From positions 1,674,001 to 1,738,000 of the forward strand of contig CM066301.1 in assembly GCA_033807695.1 (NCBI GenBank): a DNA stretch of 64,000 nucleotides, read 5' to 3'. Both the position numbers and the translations under genes were made by a program. The stretch comes from Daedaleopsis sinensis (taxonomy: Eukaryota > Basidiomycota > Agaricomycetes > Polyporales > Polyporaceae). Position 1 is the stretch's first letter. Every line of letters begins with the position of its first letter. The notes under the pieces were generated by a model. It was not told the DNA's origin, did not search any database, and saw only the letters and a list, made by a program, of their open reading frames with translations. This document shows positions 56,448 to 64,000 of the stretch, piece after piece.

Positions 56448-58234
56448 ATGCCTACTAATGTTAGTGCTATGCATTGTACCGCACTCAATGCAGCTTTGAA
56501 GGATGATTCTGTTGTGTCTGAAGCCTTGAAGGAATACCAACGACGCAATATCACTAGCAAGGAGACTATACGACAACTTCTGTATGCAGAACATGGCATT
56601 CAAATGCCGTAGGTGGTAATCTTGACGTCTGATAAGTGTGATTGTTGATAGATACACTGTCTCCCCTAGAACGGCCACTATCACCCGGCGCAGGCATGAT
56701 ATTGGGCTTCACGGCAGTGGAGTCACAACACGGGTTATGCCTGACATGGAAAAGCGGCAGCTTATCCTCGATGAGATGGTGAAGCATCCCACTGGGCAAG
56801 TTGGCCCTAGGCGAGTGAAAGAGGCGATTGCCAATGGCAGTGGTGTGTTGCTGACAAGGTGCGGATGAAATAGTGCATCTATGCTTCTAATATAACTCTC
56901 ACTGCTTGCGCCAAAAGGGACTACATCTCACATGAAATGCATCTTCTTGAGCCACAAGGCTTTGAGCTTCGTGCTCCGACCAGCAAAAAGAAGTTTCGTG
57001 TTGCATTGATAGTCCCTGGGCCAGATTACAAATGGAGTTGTGATGGCCATGACAAGCTTGCGAAGCTTAGCTTCCCTATATGGGGAGTACGAGATGTGTG
57101 GTGCGGTAAATGGCTAGGGCTATGGGTAGTACCCAACAATCGCCTTAAGGTCATTATCGCCTATCTATATCTTGGTCTAATCAAAGAAATCGGAGGTACG
57201 TGTGGCAGGTTACTCATCTCATCAATGCTCAAGTACAATTGCTATACAGGTATTCCTGTTCAGACAACCACAGACTGCGGAAGTGAGACAGGCACGGTCT
57301 ATGGCTTTGCCAATGCTCTTCGGTAAGCTTTTTCGCCCATGGTGGGTCGTCACAGCATATATCTCAATTACCTACCAGCGAGGTGTTCTCTCCTGAGCTC
57401 CCCCTTGCAGAGCTTCCTGCCCACCATTTTCTCCCCAGCATCGAGAACACGACAATCGAGCGTGGCTGGCTGCGGCCCAGGTTGGAGTGGGGGGACAATG
57501 TACACGTCTTCTGGGGTGCTGGTGAGGATATTTACGACAAGATGAACGAGACTCATTAGTGAGTACCTCTTTCTGTTGGCACATCAGCAAATTCCACTTT
57601 GTCTTATTCTCCTTGCAGAGACTGCATTATTCTACTTATAATGCATTATCACCTTTACTTCCTTATATGAGGCGATTAAGCGCAAAATAAGGAAAAATAA
57701 GGGACTAAGGGAGAGTTAAGTACAATAAGTAAGGGGGGGTGAATTACAGCCTTACAGCCTTATACGACTTATCGACTTATCACCTTGTACAAGGTAATAA
57801 GTCAGTTAAGACACTTCAAGAAAAAGTTGGATTTTGCTGATGCACGCACACACACACACGCTTACAGTCTCTCTAGCAACCTCGTCCAATGGCTATGGCC
57901 CAAACTCATACAGCAGGAGCTCGACAAGCTACGCAAGAACCTCAATGACCACCAAGTTGGCAAGGATCGTAACAAGTTGATGCCTAGCAGAGTCACACCT
58001 AATGTTGCGTACACGTTGTATGAGTGGTATGGGGTGACTGAACGTGGACTTCAGAATGTCGATATCGACCTTGTTGCACAGCTCATGGAGGAGCTGGGGG
58101 GTGAGGACTTGATTTGGTTTGTGACAGCGGATTATGCTACTATGGCTGAAGGAGTCTACGCAGAGTTGGCAATCACGGAACTATTCTTTCATAATGTCTG
58201 GGATGTCTTCTCTCGCATGCTTCCACACATGTAA
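56448..58234 (+). CDS. DDE integrase-core (rve-like) transposon protein, intact (415 aa)
   Basis: Six exons join in frame: 56448-56608, 56670-56858, 56918-57195, 57250-57322, 57379-57558 and 57868-58234. The N-terminus is a helix-turn-helix-like region (ALKEYQRRNITSKETIRQLL, TATITRRRHDIGLHGSGVTT). The core has SCDGHDKLAKLSFPIWGVRD, WCGKWLGLWVVPNNRLKVII, VQTTTDCGSETGTVYGFANA and SIENTTIERGWLRPRLEWGD. These supply the two Asp residues and the Glu expected of an rve-type triad. The C-terminus reads LVQWLWPKLIQQELDKLRKN and VTPNVAYTLYEWYG, as in Agaricomycete integrase-core proteins. Substrate and element ends are unknown. Its fifth intron (309 nt) holds a MITE. Confidence 0.85.
57582..57842 (-). 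mobile_element. MITE, copy 2 (261 bp), inside an intron
   Basis: Ends catcagcaaattccactttg and, in reverse complement, catcagcaaaatccaacttt; the dinucleotide ca flanks both sides. It matches 11688-11939 in inverse orientation, including the hairpin gacttattaccttgtacaag and the ttcacccccccttac tract. It lies wholly between the GTGAGT donor and TTACAG acceptor of the integrase gene. Confidence 0.85.
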
Positions 58235-58740
58235 CTTTGTCAATTATCATATCTGTCCAGGTGCAATGTAAACATGAACGAGTGTATTGCCACATATGTA
58301 AGTTGACATCGTCCTCCTCAAGCACTTGAAGGCGAGGTATGATATGACGAAGCGACACAACATGTGAAGTTGGGGAGTGGTTGAAGGTAGAAGTTACACT
58401 AGGTAGCTAGGTAGAAGTTAGAAGGTAAGGAGCGAAGTACTGGCTGTTCAAAGCGAGAAGCGAAGCTACTAGGCTACAGCGATAAAGCGAAGTGTAATGA
58501 AGTGCGTAATAATTCCATACCTGCATGGACTGTACGAGTATGACTAGCATACCGTGTGACAAGAATAGTGTGATGAAGGGGGTACAAGTGTGAGGGGAGG
58601 GGGAGAGTACTCATGGTGAGGGACAGATAGTTTGTGGTAGGAGGGGGAGGGCAGTGAGGGATAAGGTGTGGATGGGCGGAGGAAGGGAGACGGATGAGGT
58701 GTGGATGGGCGGACAGAGGAAGAAGGGAGGAAGTAATTGT
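58235..58740. other. Purine-rich spacer, no gene seen
   Basis: Sequence 58380-58500 is rich in gtagaagtt/gcgaag words and 58580-58730 in gggagg/gatgggcgga words. These are low-complexity intergenic DNA downstream of both convergent genes. Confidence 0.5.
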
Positions 58741-61545
58741 TCAACTGGCTGAAGTCACAAGATTACTGACGGCTATCTGCTTGTGGTCATGAAGCTCGCC
58801 TTTGTCCTCAGACCCATGAGCGCACTTGAGAGCACTAAGTCCAAGCATGCGGCAATAGATGTTGCAGTGGTGGTCAGAGATGAAATGGGTGATCTTGTCT
58901 CGACCCTTATCCCAGTACCCAGTACCGCCACCAGCCCAATTGATGCCCGTGATACGTATGGTGTATGGTTAGAAGATATACCAGTATATATCATTGAGAG
59001 AAGAGCATGACATACGCAGTGTGAGCTTGTGGGTCGAACAAGATTGCGATATTGTCTTTTACGAAGCCTAAAAATAGTGTACTTTAGCTTGTACTCTCGT
59101 ACTCAATGCGTGTTGACTCCTTGGAGTCCACATACCCTGAAGATCGACAAACACACATGTGCGTTGAGAGTCTTCAAGCACATGATGAGCAAAGGCGTCA
59201 ATGAACTGCGCCACAATGCTTCGTCCATGACTGGCCTGGAGAGATCCAGAGAACTTCTCTTCCTTGTATCCATCAGCGATCGGGATAAGTGGTGTTGCAA
59301 GGAAGGTGGTGTGAATAAGAGGGCGGTCATCATGTTGACCTTCTCCATCTGGAGGGAACGGAAGTTCCCAGTCGTTCTTCAAGGATCCTATAAACGCTCC
59401 ATCGTTGTTAAATGCTATCTCTGCATGACAAGGGATGAAGTTAGCGTAATCTGAAATATTGAACCTCAAACCCACTACGTCACATACTAGGCACTTTGTC
59501 CAGGATATCCATCGCTCTTGCACGTATGTATAGGGAGTCAACGAAGTACTGTCCCAGACACAGCAGCTTCAGCTCGTTCATGAGATCCTGAGCATTTTGT
59601 TCAGCCGTACTAGGGTACATGCCAAGGGGTCCCACTTGAGCAATTGCATATGGCTTGGAGTTGTATAACCCCTGATGCAATCACCATCAGCATCAGCTTG
59701 TAATGCAATGACAGGAAATAAATATTATATGTACCTGGAACGCATACTTGGACCCACCACCTCCAATCCAGCCGCCTTTAAGCCCACCACCTGCAGATGC
59801 ATGGCGATCAGCCTGCCATGTCTTACAGACCATAATAGTCTCGGATGCTCCGTGTCCGACAACACTGATAGAACCATGTTGGTCACTGGTCACGGTCATT
59901 TTGGCAAAGGTGAACACTGTGTATGTGAGAGATCTAGCAGCGGGTGTATGCCACAAGCTTTGATACTTAGGGCCAGACTCCGGCATTCTGCTGGATGATC
60001 TGGTTGCCGACATGGCACTGGACACCTTCGACTTCTTGTTCGTGCCAGAAGAACCTGTATGAAGTGTAATGACAGGACCAGATTGTCATTTGAGATAACG
60101 ATCACATATGCGCACGAATAGCAATCCAAGACTCACCGCTGACATCATCATCATGCCCACGCTTGATGCTCGAGGATCGCAAAGTTGAGGCTGAGCATGA
60201 TGAGTAGGACTGTGCAGAGGAACGTCTGACACTCGATTTTGACAGGTAGTCATCCTTGTCGTCCTCATCATCCTAGAGATATATTACCACATTAATATCC
60301 AACATGACTCAGACATGAACCCTTGGATGTGAACGCCTGGTTGGTGCCCAAAATGAATGCACCACGCACCTTGATCTCAATGACCTCCTGAGCTTTGCGA
60401 CTCTTCGATGTCACTGTAATGATGATATTTATTCGCAACGGTTTCTTGTACCTCTCAGCCAGAGCGGAGTCGTCATCACTAGCTGGTGAGTGAAATGTGG
60501 TAATGATGTCCGAGAAGGTCTTGCCGATGTACGAGTCCTGAGTAAGTGTATAGGCTGAGCTCAGGCCTGAGCCTCGCCCACCATTCGGAATCACACTAAA
60601 CTCTGCTTTGTCTCTAGAGCAAAGACGTGAGCAAGTTCGTGGACCTAAAAGCGAAATATCACATACGCACCTTACAAAGTCTTCCATCTTGATAGGAAGC
60701 CCGGCCTTGGCCTCTGCCCCCATGTTCTTGAATAGATTCTGTGCACCGCTCAGTACCGAGTCGAGAGCCGAGTCCATGCTATCCATTACAGGGATGCGAA
60801 CCATGCCGACGCCTGGACAAAGCTATAGAAGGGGAAGTATATAGTGGTATTATTTTGATGATTAATAAATAAACCTTAGTAATGAAGTGAAATCACGAAC
60901 CCTAGTAGGCTTCAAAGCCTTACCTGGCATGCCTGACCACTCAATGTAGTCTGGATTGATGTCAATCTGACACTTCTCCACACCACGAAGCTCCTTCATG
61001 GCAGCTTTTTTCTCCTTCACAGTGGCAGCAGAAAGGTCATTCTTTTTGCTCTTACTACCACGGTTGAGGCAATGACCCAATTGAGGCCTCCTTGTCATAC
61101 GACTTTGCAGTATCATGGAGCTGCTTGGCGGTGACCCCAGCCTTTGTTTTTTGAGATGTTCCTAGGCCCATATCAATGATGAATCAGTGGATATGCACGG
61201 TACAGAACTATGTAATAGCACTACATACCAGTAGTAGGCTCAATACTTGATTGACTCTGCTTCCTGCTCATCGAGTACGGCGTAGGATTTTTGCAAGTAC
61301 CACATAGATGCCTGGGCTTCATGAACAACACAACCACATTCATTGCACTGAGGGGTAGGCTAGGGTTGGGTTCAGACTGAAGGTTATCATACCTACTAGT
61401 AGATCTCAAGCTCACCAGGATGTTCTCTCATTCGACATCAGAAGTAGCAGTGTCAAGCTTGATACATCGCTGACACATTGCAGTGTCTTTTCCTGAGAGG
61501 TATGGAAAGGCTCCACCACATTCTCTGCACTGGGGGATGGCCTAG
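58741..61545 (-). CDS. Alpha-type (atypical) protein kinase with N-terminal Cys clusters
   Basis: A minus-strand gene with many small exons; the 5' end is not fixed. N-terminal exons hold CRECGGAFPYLSGKDTAMCQ then RC, and CNECGCVVHEAQASMWYLQ, probable zinc ribbons. A middle part includes NGGRGSGLSSAYTLTQDSYI. The kinase region reads ISVVGHGASETIMVCKTWQA, NELKLLCLGQYFVDSLYIRA, LRFNISDYANFIPCHAEIAF, SIVAQFIDAFAHHVLEDSQR and TCVFVDLQG (the DLQG motif of alpha-kinases). Then come ILFDPQAHTA and INWAGGGTGYWDKGRDKITH, with a C-terminal Cys/His patch DHHCNIYCRMLGL, ending at 58741. Basidiomycetes carry many such kinases; substrates are unknown. I saw no clear break. Confidence 0.75.
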
Positions 61546-61982
61546 CAATACACAGTGTCATTAAACACTATGAGGCAAATGTAGGAGGTACGTGAGGTAC
61601 GTGAACTACACGCCCAATCGAGTGCTGTATCCCGGTGAACCTCGCCCGGATTTCATCACACATGCACAGTCGATATATACATCAGTGTCCCACATATATC
61701 GGACCAATAAAAATGTCAGACCAACCCCTATATTTGCTCTAGTATGTAGTATCAGGCTGAGCAGCCCACTATCCACCCGACATAATATCTTTGTCTCGGC
61801 GGTACATGCAACTTGCCCCGGATATTGTGGAGTAGAATATATCAGAACACAATGATTTCATGGCAGTCATGTATGACATGGCGAGCCTAGCGAGTACATC
61901 ACGGAGAGTAACACAAGTAACACTACTAGTAAAAGCACAGCAGCATAGCAAAATACATGATTTACTAGATGAAGGACACATG
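61546..61982. other. Spacer upstream of the kinase gene
   Basis: No clear gene; it may contain the missing first exon of the minus-strand kinase. Confidence 0.35.
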
Positions 61983-62711
61983 CTAGCGGAAGCGGGCTAG
62001 CATCTCCTCCCATACAATGTCAGAAGACGCAGAACCCCTCCAACTGTCCGGAATACCAGCTCTCTGCTCGATCCACTGTTTGACAAAGCATCCATCAAAG
62101 CCCACCTGGCAATCCCACATACCCCAGTCTCCATGCGGAAACTCGGGATGAGCTCCCACAAACGCGATCCAGTACGCATCACGCGCCCACTCCCATGTCT
62201 TCAACTCACGATTTATAACGCGGCTTGTCATCCACTGTGCGATGTTGTGGTAGAGCTTAGTCCAGCTCGCCTGGTGAGACACTTGAAAGGTCAGAGGGAG
62301 AGGGAGGAAGGGGACAGGATGTTTGGCGAGAGTCTCCCGGATCTGTGCGAAGTCAGTGTACTAACAAAACCTATGTGAATCAGAATGTACTGACGACGTC
62401 CTCGTCGACCATGGAATATTTCTTTACTCCATCGTTGACGGTCAGCAGCTCCGGAGTGAGTTGGACAAGCGGGAAAGCGTGGATTCCGTATTCATGGGGA
62501 ATGGTGATAGCGATCTGAAGAGGCTGCCAAGGGGAGAGTTTGCACATCAGAATGAAGGAAAATAAAGAATGTGTTTACTTACCACGTTGTTCGCGATGAG
62601 GCCCTCCGGAATACGGCCGAGAAATGATATCGTGAAACCAAGCTGCAGAAGCTTTCCGTCTGCGTGAGCTGTCGCAAGGAGAGATGTGGTGGCAGAGAGA
62701 ATGGCGGGCAT
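61983..62711 (-). CDS. Hypothetical protein, three exons
   Basis: ATG 62711 opens PAILSATTSLLATAHADGKL and reads LGFTISFLGRIPEGLIANNV to a GTAAGT donor at 62582. Exon 2 starts at 62523: PLQIAITIPHEYGIHAFPLV, QLTPELLTVNDGVKKYSMVD. The last exon includes DFAQIRETLAKHPVPFLPLP, then SHQASWTKLYHNIAQWM and AFVGAHPEFPHGDWGMWDCQ, stopping at 61983. The junction between exons 2 and 3 is not resolved by eye. The Trp-rich end and the overall shape are coherent, so this is probably a genuine host gene. No family is recognised. Confidence 0.6.
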
Positions 62712-63069
62712 GGGCAGGGAGAGAGAAGCATTGGTGATCGACGATGGTCAGACGATGGTGATGGTTGCAAGTCAATGAGCTTGCGCATCAAAGGCGATGA
62801 CTTGGCCAGTGCGTGAGAAGATCACGTGATATGTGGCACTGCCTGCACTGCACACCGCCAGTGCACGCTCAAGTCCCTCTTCAAGCCCCCTCCTCCCCTC
62901 CTCCTCCTCCCTCCTCCCCCCTCCTCCTCTGCAGAAAATAAGTTCTTACAGCCTCAATCAATAGCTCACTATCAATGTCCCCAGTCAATATAAATGAACT
63001 AGTCCGTAAAAAGGGTGAGGAATTCTAGTTTATTAATTAACCACTCACTGACTCGGAATTCACCGTGCA
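62712..63069. other. Divergent spacer with polypyrimidine tract
   Basis: Contains a strong CCT/CTC tract at 62878-62932 and no gene. It may act as promoter DNA for the flanking divergent genes. Confidence 0.45.
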
Positions 63070-64000
63070 TTGTCAGAGTTTGTTCCACTTCCGGGAGGGA
63101 ACCAATACAGATGTGTGGTATGCCCACCGAAGAGAGATGGAACTGCTCGCATAGTCGAAAAGAAGCATATCTCATCTCACTGTACAACTCAAGAGCACAC
63201 ACGTGCACTCAGCCGATGTAGTGTTGCCAGTGCAAGTAGTGGTTTTGTGCAAAGAGCCCCAACACCCCCTCTGCCGTACCTCAGCCGACAACTTGAAGGC
63301 CCTTCGCTGTCTGCTTCCTCAACCTCACTAGTAAGCAAGCTAGTCATCCAACTCATCCGTCTACTCAACAACAATTCCGCTCACCTGCACAGCCCTTCAA
63401 CTTGCCGCCTTCATCAAACAAGCCACTGTCTCAAGGCCCACAGTCTACACTATCATCTCAGAGCTCGCCACCGTCTCAACTAAATCTTGTGAGTATTATT
63501 TCTAACACTGTTATGGGTCACATATATATTCTACCGCAGGTGGGGCTGCCGTCTGCCCCGAGTTCTTCAAGCTTGCAGCCTCAGATGGTGGCACCTATTC
63601 ACACTTCGACTTCCGTCAATGTGCAACAACCCTCAGCAGCCCGGTTCTCTCCCTCAGCAGCCCGCTCCTGTTGACTTTGATTTTCCCATGTTCGCCCCCG
63701 ATCACCTTAAATCTCCTCAGGCTACACCTCCTTCGACAAGTGTATCCAATACTAGCAGCAGATCTTCAAGTCCGATGGCTGAGGATGACCCTACAGTAGT
63801 TATCCCTGATGACCATGCAGCACTCTCATCCATGTGGGAGTCGACTATCAACCGTATCATAGACCTTGATGCAGCATCTTCGAACGACCATGAAGATCTT
63901 GGCCCAGCTCTATTTGATGTGTTGATGGCTGAGGCCGACAACTCCGACTATGAGCCTTTGGATTCTGAGACTGGTCCCTCCGAGGCACTTTTCAAGCAAG
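63070..64000 (+). CDS. N-terminal part of a transposon-like gene, 3' partial
   Basis: An exon after a possible acceptor (tgtcag) reads EFVPLPGGNQYRCVVCPPKR, DGTARIVEKKHISSHCTTQE and HTRAL, a C-x2-C...H-x-H zinc-finger-like start. A Ser/Pro/Gln-rich linker follows across an intron near 63490-63545. From 63660 the frame is VDFDFPMFAPDHLKSPQATP, then SSMWESTINRIIDLDAASSN and PALFDVLMAEADNSDYEPLD, and it runs off the window. The plan (finger, linker, acidic region) resembles N-termini of Agaricomycete cut-and-paste transposases, but the catalytic part is outside. The exact first exon and start are not determined. Confidence 0.45.

Noticed and set aside
59029..59454. Plus-strand 141-codon frame
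   Set aside because: It overlaps kinase exons on the minus strand that have clear motif support.

Overview
The window is nuclear DNA of a filamentous basidiomycete, most likely an Agaricomycete. The evidence is intron-rich genes with introns mostly of 50-60 nt (GTRNGT donors, YAG acceptors), and a set of families typical of mushroom genomes: KDZ transposase with a CxC2 cysteine cluster, TET/JBP dioxygenases, DUF6589, Tnp2-type CACTA transposase, BED/hAT transposases and an alpha-type protein kinase. No rRNA, CRISPR array or bacterial-type operon was seen. Almost all of it is accessory, transposon-derived DNA.

Layout. 1-4020: a DUF6589 gene (5' end outside the window) convergent with a RecQ-like helicase that has lost its DEAH region. 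4145-6692: a decayed CACTA (Tnp2) transposase. 7.3-11 kb: remnants of a Cys-cluster gene and two unknown genes. 11.7-11.9 kb: a MITE. 12.85-15.44 kb: a multi-exon TET/JBP-like dioxygenase gene. 15.4-21.4 kb: AT-rich relics, a tRNA-like (SINE-like) patch, a broken LINE reverse transcriptase, a KDZ fragment and a 112-bp tandem repeat. 22103-27285: a complete hAT element (hAT-1) with 8-bp target duplications, carrying an intact transposase and a second gene.

28.6-54.7 kb is a nest of insertions. A second hAT (hAT-2) has a foldback element (28614-30242) at its 5' end. Its transposase gene is split at 31370-31377 by a hAT-type element (31378-51504, TSD tgtgcggc). That element was itself invaded by a 19.25-kb KDZ element (32180-51430) with 57-bp terminal inverted repeats. 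The KDZ element carries six genes with open frames: a small unknown gene, the KDZ transposase, a TET/JBP dioxygenase 51 bp upstream of it, and three large low-complexity accessory genes. After the nest, hAT-2 resumes with its C-terminal exons and its own second gene.

54.8-64 kb holds a small unknown gene, an intact DDE integrase-core gene with a second MITE copy inside its last intron, an alpha-kinase gene, a small unknown gene, and the start of another transposon-like gene that runs off the edge.

The most promising observations are the apparently intact KDZ-TET element and its accessory genes, the two-gene hAT architecture in which both hAT elements carry a companion gene with the same exon plan, the DUF6589-helicase pair, and two candidate introns of only 25-26 nt in KDZ cargo genes.
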